A stretch of 64,000 nt of DNA from G020348185 sp964525045 (GTDB lineage: Bacteria > Nitrospirota > Nitrospiria > Nitrospirales > UBA8639): positions 1 through 64,000 of the forward strand of contig CAZGFD010000021.1 in the NCBI GenBank assembly GCA_964525045.1, written 5' to 3'. Below the pieces are notes generated by a model that saw only the letters and a list, made by a program, of their open reading frames with translations, made no database searches and was not told where the DNA came from. The translations under genes and the position numbers were made by a program. Of the stretch, positions 26,367 through 33,669 are shown piece by piece (the stretch's first letter is position 1; each line of letters starts with the position of its first letter).

Positions 26367-26759
26367 ATGATGAACTCCTCTCGAATTATCGATGTCACAC
26401 TTGGTGCCGTAGTAATGGGGACCGTGGGCACCTTAATTGGGGTCCTGATGGGAGGGGGGTTCTTCCCTGTCGCGGTTGGTCTCGGAATATTGTTGGGGGC
26501 TGGTGTCGGAATGTGTGGAGGGCGGAGGTTTTTTTTAAGCATTTTCATCGGAGCGATATTGGGGGGGCTGTTGGGTTGGATTTTGGGAGGTATGGACGCG
26601 GTGACCGTTGGTTCGGCGTCAGGAGCCGCCATGGGCGGTTTTTTAGGGGTGTGGATATCGATGATTATCGATTTGGTGACCCAGCGCCGATCGCAGGGTA
26701 CCCATCCCAATCCCAATATCAATCTTCAGCAGTCTCCGGGTAATAAACCAGGTACCTAA
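26367..26759 (+). CDS. Glycine-zipper membrane protein
   Basis: A 130-residue protein with three or four glycine-rich helices (GAVVMGTVGTLIGVLMGG, GLGILLGAGVGMCGG, GAILGGLLGWILGG, GAAMGGFLGVWISM) and a polar, Asn/Pro/Gln-rich C-terminal tail. Glycine-zipper spacing suggests oligomeric membrane packing. No specific family is recognisable. It sits between oxidase copy 1 and the SUMF1-like pair. ATG 26370 is an equally possible start. Confidence 0.65.
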   Translation: MMNSSRIIDVTLGAVVMGTVGTLIGVLMGGGFFPVAVGLGILLGAGVGMCGGRRFFLSIFIGAILGGLLGWILGGMDAVTVGSASGAAMGGFLGVWISMIIDLVTQRRSQGTHPNPNINLQQSPGNKPGT

Positions 26760-26818
26760 GGAGAACAGATTTTTTTGATCAGACGGAATTAGATTAATTT
26801 TTAGGATATTATAGTACT

Positions 26819-27733
26819 ATGGAAAGTAATAAAGTCCTTATGGGAGCCATAATTTTTGTCTTTGGCTCGTTTATCATGATGATTGTGATGTTGGTCTATG
26901 AGACCTATAAAGGGAAGAAGGATCTGGAAGCCTTCTCAGATGGTAAGCCGTCCAAGGCGAGAGTTCTTCAGCCAATGCCCCTTCAAGACTTTTCGATGTA
27001 CCGGACCATGGTAAGCGATGAAGGCCGAGAGATGGTGGAAATACCCGAGGGACCCTTTACCATGGGTAAGAACAACAGCGATCCTGACGAAGGGCCGACC
27101 CACCCGGTCTATTTGAAAACATTTTTTATCGATTTGAAGGAAGTGACCCAGGCTGAATATGAACGATTTGAGCGAATGACCAAACGAGAAAAGCCGCTGG
27201 TTCCAGTTTTTGAAGATGAGATTTCCAAGCTTCAAAATCCTGATTACCCTGTTGTGGGGGTGACATGGAATGATGCCGTTGCCTATTGTCGTTGGGCAGG
27301 AAAGAGGTTGCCCACCGAAGCTGAATGGGAAAAGGCCGGTCGCGGAGAAGGGAAACGGCAGTACCCATGGGGGGATAAGTTCGACCAGAATTACGCGAAT
27401 GTCGATGGGGAGGATGACGGGTTTCAATACTTGGCTCCCGTTGGCTCTTTTGAAAACGGTCGAAGTCCATACGGGCTTTATGACGCGACAGGAAATGTGG
27501 CCGAATGGGTGCTGGATAACTATTCCGCCGATTACTATCAAGACTCCCCCTTTCGTGATCCTCCTGGGCCCGAAGGGGAGGATGTCTATAAAGTCATTCG
27601 GGGGGGCTCATGGCGCGAATCTCGAATTGGAGCTCGTTTAACCAAACGGTTTTCTGCCAAGATGTGGCGAACCGATGCCACTGTCGGCTTTCGATGTGCC
27701 AAGGACGAGGAAAAGGTTGAAAGTCAGTCTTGA
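26819..27733 (+). CDS. Membrane-anchored SUMF1/FGE-fold protein 1
   Basis: A 304-residue protein with one N-terminal helix (about 7-27) and a periplasmic formylglycine-generating-enzyme-fold domain. Family motifs: MVEIPEGPFTMG near 72, VVGVTWNDAVAYCRWAGKRLPTEAEWEKA, YGLYDATGNVAEWV and VIRGGSW...VGFRCA. The two catalytic cysteines that FGE carries after the RGGS motif are absent, so sulfatase activation is unlikely. NirV and other SUMF1-fold proteins work near nitrogen-oxide enzymes, but the role here is unknown. It is followed 25 bases later by a paralog. Confidence 0.85.
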   Translation: MESNKVLMGAIIFVFGSFIMMIVMLVYETYKGKKDLEAFSDGKPSKARVLQPMPLQDFSMYRTMVSDEGREMVEIPEGPFTMGKNNSDPDEGPTHPVYLKTFFIDLKEVTQAEYERFERMTKREKPLVPVFEDEISKLQNPDYPVVGVTWNDAVAYCRWAGKRLPTEAEWEKAGRGEGKRQYPWGDKFDQNYANVDGEDDGFQYLAPVGSFENGRSPYGLYDATGNVAEWVLDNYSADYYQDSPFRDPPGPEGEDVYKVIRGGSWRESRIGARLTKRFSAKMWRTDATVGFRCAKDEEKVESQS

Positions 27734-27758
27734 AACCTGAACTTTATTGTTCCGAAAC

Positions 27759-28694
27759 ATGGATACTCGATTCAAAGTTATTTTTCTCATTGCGGTACTG
27801 TTCATGGCGAGCCTACCGGTAATGGGAATTTTAAGGGGAACAGACCCCCCTCCTTCGACACCGAACGAAGAACAGGGCGTTTCCCTCGAGTCACAAAAAG
27901 ATGTTTCGAACACGGGAAGCGCAGGGGAAGAGATTGTGAAGGAAGAAATGGTGTATGTTCCGGCCGGGGAGTTTGTCAGGGGAACTAATGATGGTGGATA
28001 TAACGAAAGGCCCCAGGGGGTGATGCATGTCGAGGGCTTCTGGATTGATAAATATGAAGTGACCAATCATCATTATTTGGAATTCGTAGAGGCGACAGGA
28101 CACAGAAAGCCCGGACTTCCCTCCCGATACGCCCGAAAAATGCTCCATTTAAGAGGTGCCAATCAACCGGTGACCTATGTGTCCTGGAATGACGCTTTTG
28201 CCTATTGTCAATGGAGGGGAAAGCGATTGCCGACGGAAGCCGAGTGGGAAAAAGCTGTTCGGGGCGAAGATGGGAGAACGTGGCCATGGGGAGAGACGTT
28301 GGAGGGGCATCCTGCAAATTTTGGTGAGGCGGGCGATGGATATGAATATACCGCCCCAGTCGGATCCTTCCCCTTAGACCGTAGCGTGTTTGGTGTCTAT
28401 GATGGGGCCGGTAATCTGATGGAATGGGCTGACAACTGGTATGTGGAAAATCTTTATCGCCCTTCGAAGGTTGGAACTCAGCAAGATGGGGCTTCCAAGA
28501 CTTATAAAACCTTGAGGGGGGGAGGGTACACAAGCAGGGGTGTCGACCTGAGGATAACCAATAGAATGTTTATGGTTCCGGATTTCCGGGATGAAACAAT
28601 AGGGTTTCGATGTGCTAAATCTTCAGGGGAAAGCCATGATGAAGCTGTGGTTGCCAATTCTAAGGGGACCGATATTCAAAGAAAATCAAAGTAA
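27759..28694 (+). CDS. SUMF1/FGE-fold protein 2
   Basis: A 311-residue paralog of the preceding gene, with a signal anchor (about 6-22) and an FGE-fold domain: YVPAGEFVRGTNDGG, PVTYVSWNDAFAYCQWRGKRLPTEAEWE, FGVYDGAGNLMEW and LRGGGYTS...IGFRCAKS. The FGE catalytic cysteine pair is again missing. A TTG twelve bases upstream is also in frame, but ATG 27759 is better. The gene ends convergently with a putative minus-strand microprotein, overlapping it by 19 bases. Confidence 0.83.
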   Translation: MDTRFKVIFLIAVLFMASLPVMGILRGTDPPPSTPNEEQGVSLESQKDVSNTGSAGEEIVKEEMVYVPAGEFVRGTNDGGYNERPQGVMHVEGFWIDKYEVTNHHYLEFVEATGHRKPGLPSRYARKMLHLRGANQPVTYVSWNDAFAYCQWRGKRLPTEAEWEKAVRGEDGRTWPWGETLEGHPANFGEAGDGYEYTAPVGSFPLDRSVFGVYDGAGNLMEWADNWYVENLYRPSKVGTQQDGASKTYKTLRGGGYTSRGVDLRITNRMFMVPDFRDETIGFRCAKSSGESHDEAVVANSKGTDIQRKSK

Positions 28695-28780
28695 TAGAGG
28701 ATGAGGAAGACGGCGAGAAGGATATTGACAACCATCCCAGCCAAAACTATAATATCGAACACTTTTGCATTGGTGCGCAT
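28676..28780 (-). CDS. Putative 34-residue single-helix membrane microprotein
   Basis: A minus-strand frame of 34 codons with AAGGAAGG seven bases upstream of the ATG. The product has a short basic N-terminus (MRTNAK), one uninterrupted hydrophobic helix of about 24 residues, and ends in aromatic/acidic residues. It resembles the size and topology of small oxidase subunits, and two plus-strand microgenes of similar length lie just downstream. Without homologs it may be chance coding. Confidence 0.35.
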   Translation of the reverse strand: MRTNAKVFDIIVLAGMVVNILLAVFLILYYFDFL

Positions 28781-28886
28781 GAAACCTTCCTTGTTAGAAA
28801 AAATAATGACAATTCAATAGCATGGGTTTGTTTAGGGTGTCAAGGAAAATACAATTAGGTAGAATTTTTTAGCTAAAGGTGGGAAA

Positions 28887-29000
28887 ATGGCAGCAAGCGA
28901 TCCGGTTCAAATTAAGCTCGGTAAGGCAATTTTTTATATAACCTGTGCCGTGAGCTTTTGGTTTTTTTATTGGTTTGCTGGAATTCAGTGCCCCTGCTAA
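28887..29000 (+). CDS. 37-residue single-helix membrane microprotein A
   Basis: A 37-codon gene with AAAGGTGGGAAA directly upstream of the ATG. The product starts MAASDPVQIKLGK, followed by one aromatic-rich helix and a C-terminal CPC. Its size and topology match CydX/CcoQ-like accessory subunits. Together with microprotein B it lies immediately upstream of oxidase copy 2, in the same orientation. Assignment as an oxidase subunit is inference. Confidence 0.55.
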   Translation: MAASDPVQIKLGKAIFYITCAVSFWFFYWFAGIQCPC

Positions 29001-29060
29001 TTCTCTGATTTATCCTCTGCGAAATTGCCAGGGGAAAAATTTTGTAAAAGGAGGGCCAAA

Positions 29061-29174
29061 ATGCAATTTGTTTACGTGATTGTCTCCTTATTGATTTGTT
29101 TTATTTATTTCCAGGCTCTGGACTGGTTTCTCATGGATGCCCAGGGGTTAGATTATTTTTACATGTTCAGGTAA
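29061..29174 (+). CDS. 37-residue single-helix membrane microprotein B
   Basis: A 37-codon gene with AAAAGGAGGGCCAAA, a very strong ribosome site, before the ATG. The product has an immediate hydrophobic helix (MQFVYVIVSLLICFIYF) and an aromatic, acidic C-terminal tail ending MFR. No disordered or low-complexity sequence is present. It precedes oxidase copy 2 by 90 bases. CydX-like proteins are the nearest functional analogy; homology has not been tested. Confidence 0.6.
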   Translation: MQFVYVIVSLLICFIYFQALDWFLMDAQGLDYFYMFR

Positions 29175-29264
29175 AGCCGCTTACATCCCTGGAGAATGTT
29201 AATTGGCACTAGAGATTACAGATATGTTTTTAATGGTCTTGGTCAATTTCAAAGGAGGTAGATC

Positions 29265-31238
29265 ATGGGTCACCTGTTAACTCGATTGACCCGGAAGCAC
29301 AAGAGATTCACCGCGATGGCGGCCTTATTCGCTATGTGCGGTCTTCTCCTTCTCCCCATATTCCTGGCCCTTCCCGCTTTGGGAGCGGGAGGAGGTCCTG
29401 CACCCGGAGGTCCTCCTCCGGATGTGTTAGCGGAACAGGAAGCCGCCAAAGGGGAGGGTGAAGAAGAAAAAGTAGAGATGGGGCGGGATGTGTATTACAA
29501 GGTTGAAGGTCCCGCTATCGGAATGCCTGCTCCGAAGACTGAGGATAATGAAACCTATTATCCCAGATACAACTTTGAGAGCCGAGTATTGCTATGGGTC
29601 GCGAATCAGCAGCACCTCTATTACGGAAGCTTCGTGTTGGCGGTGCCGATTTTTTGCATGTGCATTGAATTCGCCGGCATGGTGTCCAAGGATAAGGCGA
29701 TGGCTAAGAAATATGATCAATTGGCCTATGATTTTATCAAGATCAGCTTAACGGCTTATTCTTTGACAGCCATCCTCGGTGGAATTCTGATCTTTACATT
29801 CCTGACGTTGTATCCAGCCTTTTTCGGGTATCTTTCAAGTATTTTCCGCCCCGTGATGCATATTTATGCATTGCTGTTTGTGGCTGAGAGTGGAACCCTT
29901 TACATCTATTATTATGGCTGGGACAAGATGAAGGAAGGGTTAATGAAGTGGATTCATCTCAGCATGTCGGTGATCCTCAATGTGATTGGAACGGTTTTAA
30001 TGTTCCTCGCCAATTCCTGGATTGGATTCATGATGTCTCCTGCTGGGGTAGATGAGCAGGGTCGGTACCTGGGTAATATTTGGCATGTCCTTCACACGGC
30101 CTTGTGGAATCCACTTAACGTCCACAGAATTTTAGGTAACATGGCCTTCGGAGGCGGTGTGGTGGCGGCCTATGCCGCCTATCGCTTCTTGTCTGCCAAG
30201 AATGATGAGGAGCGTGCCCATTACGACTGGATGGGATATATCGCGATGAGTTTGGGCGTCGCATTTCTTATTCCTCTCCCCTTTGCGGGGTACTGGTTGA
30301 TGCGAGAGGTGTATGCCTACCGGCAACAAATGGGCATCACCCTTATGGGGGGACTGCTGGCTTGGTTATTCATTATCCAGGCAACGATGATTGGCATTCT
30401 TTTCCTCACCACAAATTATTACCTCTGGCAAGCGCTTGGAAGGATGACGGGAGCTGAGCGATTTCAAAGGTACATAAAATACCTGGTGTTTATCCTGGTG
30501 GTCGGGCTGCTGGTGTTTATTACACCCCATACCATTGTGATGACTCCGGCTGAACTGAAAGCCATGGGCGGACAGCAACACCCAGTGTTGGGGAATTATG
30601 GTGTGATGTCGGCCAAGAATGGCGGGATTAATGCGATTATCATGACCACAATTCTGAGCTTTATCTGGTATCAGAGGGGAAATAAGATACCAACAGTCAA
30701 GTGGGCAAAATTTGGCAATATATTTATGGGGTGTTTCTTTTTGATAGGCCAACTCAACAATATCTGGCTGGCCTGTTACGGGTATTTTATTCCGGCAAAC
30801 GTCAGGATTGGATTATCCGTTCCTCAGGTGGCTGGAACATTGTCGTGTCTGTTCCTCATGACTCCATTGAATCTGGCCATGTTAAAGGGGGCCAAGCAGT
30901 TGGGTCCAATTCGGTGGGGCCAGATTCAACCAAGATCCCAGTATGCCCTCATCATGTTGGCTACCGCTTTCACCTGGATGATGGGGCTAATGGGCTATAT
31001 TAGGTCTTCAGTGCGGTTATTCTGGCATGTAAATGAGGTCATGCGTGATAATTCTCCGTGGGCGTACACGCACACGATTGGATTTGCAGCGAATGTGATT
31101 TCGTTTAATGTCTTGTTTTTCTGGATAACTATCATGTTTGTCTTTTGGCTTGGTGCGCTTGGTATGAAGAAAGCTCCCATACCGGCTGCGGAACCCGTTC
31201 CGGGAACCCCTGCACCTCAACCAGCGACTGGACATTAA
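29265..31238 (+). CDS. Cytochrome bd-like oxidase subunit, copy 2
   Basis: A 657-residue membrane protein, colinear with copy 1 at 23767 and 39 residues longer at the N-terminus because of a Gly/Pro/Glu-rich periplasmic stretch. A signal anchor spans about 18-40. Heme-ligand candidates are H117 in NQQHLYYGS and H287 in NPLNVHRILG. Further shared blocks include FITPHTIVMTPAELKAMGGQQHPV and MGLMGYIRSSVRLFWHVNE. The C-terminal tail is Pro/Ala-rich. CAAAGGAGGTAGATC precedes the ATG. Next come three c-type cytochrome genes, after a terminator hairpin, which fits a cytochrome-linked oxidase module. Confidence 0.87.
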   Translation: MGHLLTRLTRKHKRFTAMAALFAMCGLLLLPIFLALPALGAGGGPAPGGPPPDVLAEQEAAKGEGEEEKVEMGRDVYYKVEGPAIGMPAPKTEDNETYYPRYNFESRVLLWVANQQHLYYGSFVLAVPIFCMCIEFAGMVSKDKAMAKKYDQLAYDFIKISLTAYSLTAILGGILIFTFLTLYPAFFGYLSSIFRPVMHIYALLFVAESGTLYIYYYGWDKMKEGLMKWIHLSMSVILNVIGTVLMFLANSWIGFMMSPAGVDEQGRYLGNIWHVLHTALWNPLNVHRILGNMAFGGGVVAAYAAYRFLSAKNDEERAHYDWMGYIAMSLGVAFLIPLPFAGYWLMREVYAYRQQMGITLMGGLLAWLFIIQATMIGILFLTTNYYLWQALGRMTGAERFQRYIKYLVFILVVGLLVFITPHTIVMTPAELKAMGGQQHPVLGNYGVMSAKNGGINAIIMTTILSFIWYQRGNKIPTVKWAKFGNIFMGCFFLIGQLNNIWLACYGYFIPANVRIGLSVPQVAGTLSCLFLMTPLNLAMLKGAKQLGPIRWGQIQPRSQYALIMLATAFTWMMGLMGYIRSSVRLFWHVNEVMRDNSPWAYTHTIGFAANVISFNVLFFWITIMFVFWLGALGMKKAPIPAAEPVPGTPAPQPATGH

Positions 31239-31268
31239 TTTGCAATGAACCGTGAATGGAAGAACCTA

Positions 31269-31302
31269 ACCGCCCCCTTAAAAACCAGGGGGCGGTTTTC
31301 TT
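31269..31302 (+). terminator. Terminator/attenuator between oxidase and cytochrome genes
   Basis: Stem ACCGCCCCCT / AGGGGGCGGT with an 8-base loop, then TTTCTTCT. It lies 31 bases after the oxidase stop and only 20 bases before the GTG of the next gene. It probably sets the ratio of oxidase to cytochrome transcripts or stabilises the upstream mRNA 3-prime end. Confidence 0.8.
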
Positions 31303-31321
31303 CTAATGGAGGGTCATTAAG

Positions 31322-32635
31322 GTGGTAGGAATTATTGGGGAAGCAATTTCCATTGGGTGGCCAATTTTCGCCTTGTTGATTGGCCTGCTCTTTTACTATC
31401 AGGCTACAATTCCTGATCCCGTACGAAAAAAGCAGGCAACTTTTAACCTCATGATTGGTTTTTTAGTTGCCTTTATGGCTTTTATCGCCATCGCGAACTA
31501 CAAAACCAATTTTTATGGGGAAAGTCGACTCCTTCCCGTATCACTGGTCTTGATCACCATCGCGACCTTCATCGCGAGCTTGTACTATACCAACATCAGC
31601 GCGCTCATGAAGATCGGTGGGTTCATGTTTTTTGTCGCTGCGGCCTTGTCAGGATATGGCAACTGGCTTCCACAAGTAGAGGGTGGATTTCCTCCGCCTG
31701 AAGTAAAACTAGACTTTCAAAGTATGTCCCCGCAACAGCTAGCCGATGAAGGTGAAAAAATCATTTTTGGCGGATTGGGTCAGAGTAAGGTGCAGGGAGC
31801 CATCGGAAAGGGACAATGCCCCTTGTGTCATGGATTCCAAAAAGGGTTCCTGAGTGAGCGGGCTCCCAACCTTTTTGATATTCCTGCGAGAGCGAAGACA
31901 AGGCTAGATGAGCCCAACTACCATAAGGGTGATCCAGCTTCCAGACCAAGTGTGCAAAAAGAGGCTTTTGAGGGTTCAGGTACCGCAGAGAACGCACAGG
32001 AATACATCGCTGAGTCGCATGCCTGTCCCAATTGCTATGTGGTCCCGGGTTTTGGGGTGAAGGGGACCAACGATACTGAAAGTCCTATGCCCAGAATTCA
32101 CAAGCCACCCATTTCTTTGTCGATGGGGGAGTTAGCTGCTGTCGATACCTGGATGTATGTCAGGGAAGGATTGGAGCCTCCAACCTATGAAGAAATTGTG
32201 GTTTCTTATGAAAAATTTATCCCGGAAGCTGACCGCATTACCGAAACCGCTGAAGATGATGGTGGGGCAGCGGCAGGTGGAGTATTAGCAACTGGTGAAG
32301 AGCCGGTCAATGAGATCTTTACGAAAGCCGCCTGCATCGCATGTCATACCATTCCGGGGATTGAAGGGGCTACCGGCAAAGTCGGGCCCGTGCTTACTGA
32401 GGGTTCCAATGCTCCCCATAGGCTCAAAGATGGGGACTACAAAGGAAAAGCCAAGTCCGTTCGGGAATATATAACGGAATCAATTTTGGATCCCAGCGCC
32501 TATGTGGTGAAGGATTTCCCGGACAATCAAATGCCCAAAGATTTCGGGAAGAAATTAAGCGCAGGGGCGGTGAATAAAATCGTTGACTATCTTTCTCAGT
32601 TGAAGGAAGGCGAAGACCCTCCTCCAGTTGAATAG
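31322..32635 (+). CDS. Membrane-bound diheme cytochrome c with a degenerate third motif
   Basis: A 437-residue protein starting at GTG behind GGAGGGTCATTAAG. Four transmembrane helices occupy about residues 8-112. The periplasmic part has heme motif C166-P-L-C-H, a CPNCY sequence at 235 in which the histidine is replaced by tyrosine, and heme motif C338-I-A-C-H. PMPRIHKPP and QMPKDFG supply possible axial methionines. It belongs with the next two cytochromes and the bd-like oxidase as an electron-delivery module. Family-level function is inferred from context. Confidence 0.87.
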   Translation: MVGIIGEAISIGWPIFALLIGLLFYYQATIPDPVRKKQATFNLMIGFLVAFMAFIAIANYKTNFYGESRLLPVSLVLITIATFIASLYYTNISALMKIGGFMFFVAAALSGYGNWLPQVEGGFPPPEVKLDFQSMSPQQLADEGEKIIFGGLGQSKVQGAIGKGQCPLCHGFQKGFLSERAPNLFDIPARAKTRLDEPNYHKGDPASRPSVQKEAFEGSGTAENAQEYIAESHACPNCYVVPGFGVKGTNDTESPMPRIHKPPISLSMGELAAVDTWMYVREGLEPPTYEEIVVSYEKFIPEADRITETAEDDGGAAAGGVLATGEEPVNEIFTKAACIACHTIPGIEGATGKVGPVLTEGSNAPHRLKDGDYKGKAKSVREYITESILDPSAYVVKDFPDNQMPKDFGKKLSAGAVNKIVDYLSQLKEGEDPPPVE

Positions 32636-32688
32636 CATTTTAGAAAATAAATTTTTAGGTTTAACCCTCAAGTAAGGAGTATCGGGTC

Positions 32689-33654
32689 ATGACCTGGCTA
32701 AAACTAGTTGAAGGGTACATGCCGATGCAGATGATCACGGAGTTGGCCATCTGTATCTTATTTTTTGCCGCTATCAATTTCTCCCTCAAGAAAGCGGGAG
32801 TAGGCATCCCGAAATTTTGGGCGGGAATTGGCGTTTGGATCTTTATCCAGATGTATTTGAAGTATCGGATCTATCCACCGATCCCGTTCAGCGTGCGGGC
32901 CATTTATGGGACCGTATCTGCCTGCGGTATTTTTATGTGGGTCTCGGGTTCGCAGCCCGAATGGGAGGATTTTAAGCGTCCCATCATTAATGTGATGGAT
33001 GGGAAGACGGGCTTTCACAAAGCCATCAGGGTGGTAGCCCTTGTGCTTATACCCTTGGCGTTGGGGGGATATGCCTATCAGTCCTTCCTTCCCAGTTTTG
33101 AAGAGCCTATTGAGTTACGAACGGTGCATCCGGCCCCACCAGCCACCACAAAGGTGCATGGGAAAACCTTTGTGTTGCAAACAGCCGAAAACCCCTATCG
33201 TGTCAATCCCGAGGGAAAATATGATCAAGCCTACACGGATGCCCATATTGTAGTTCAGGATATGGGGCGGCTCATGAAGGACTTCAATAGCTCGGAAGAT
33301 AACCCCTGGGATCCCAATGCGGAGGGATATATCAAGTATGTGCGAGAGGGCGGCGAAATTTTCTTTCAGAACTGCCATTTCTGCCATGGGGATAATTTGA
33401 ATGGGCGCGGGCTGTGGGCCTATGCCTTTAACCCCATTCCGGCCAACTTTACAGATGCCGGTACGATCGCGCAGTTGCAGGAGACGTTCGTGTTTTGGCG
33501 AGTGTCGCAAGGTGGTATTGGGTTGCCGCCTGAAGGCTTCCCTTGGGCATCAGTGATGCCACCTTGGAAAGAGCATCTGACGACAGATGAAATATGGAAA
33601 GTAGTGATGTTTGAATATTGGCACACGGGGTACTACCCGCGTACCTGGGAATAA
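32689..33654 (+). CDS. Membrane-anchored monoheme cytochrome c
   Basis: A 321-residue protein with about four N-terminal helices (roughly 15-140), then a periplasmic cytochrome c domain with C229-H-F-C-H and the distal VMPPWKEHLTTDEIWKV near 295 giving the axial methionine. GTAAGGAGTATCGGGTC precedes the ATG. It is 53 bases downstream of the diheme cytochrome and 15 bases upstream of the fused cytochrome, so the three are one operon. The likely role is shuttling electrons to the bd-like oxidase. Confidence 0.87.
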   Translation: MTWLKLVEGYMPMQMITELAICILFFAAINFSLKKAGVGIPKFWAGIGVWIFIQMYLKYRIYPPIPFSVRAIYGTVSACGIFMWVSGSQPEWEDFKRPIINVMDGKTGFHKAIRVVALVLIPLALGGYAYQSFLPSFEEPIELRTVHPAPPATTKVHGKTFVLQTAENPYRVNPEGKYDQAYTDAHIVVQDMGRLMKDFNSSEDNPWDPNAEGYIKYVREGGEIFFQNCHFCHGDNLNGRGLWAYAFNPIPANFTDAGTIAQLQETFVFWRVSQGGIGLPPEGFPWASVMPPWKEHLTTDEIWKVVMFEYWHTGYYPRTWE

Positions 33655-33669
33655 GGGAGGGACGCGGAC

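Noticed and set aside
26819..28694. Sulfatase-activating formylglycine-generating enzymes
   Set aside because: The catalytic cysteine pair is missing in both proteins and no sulfatase gene is nearby.
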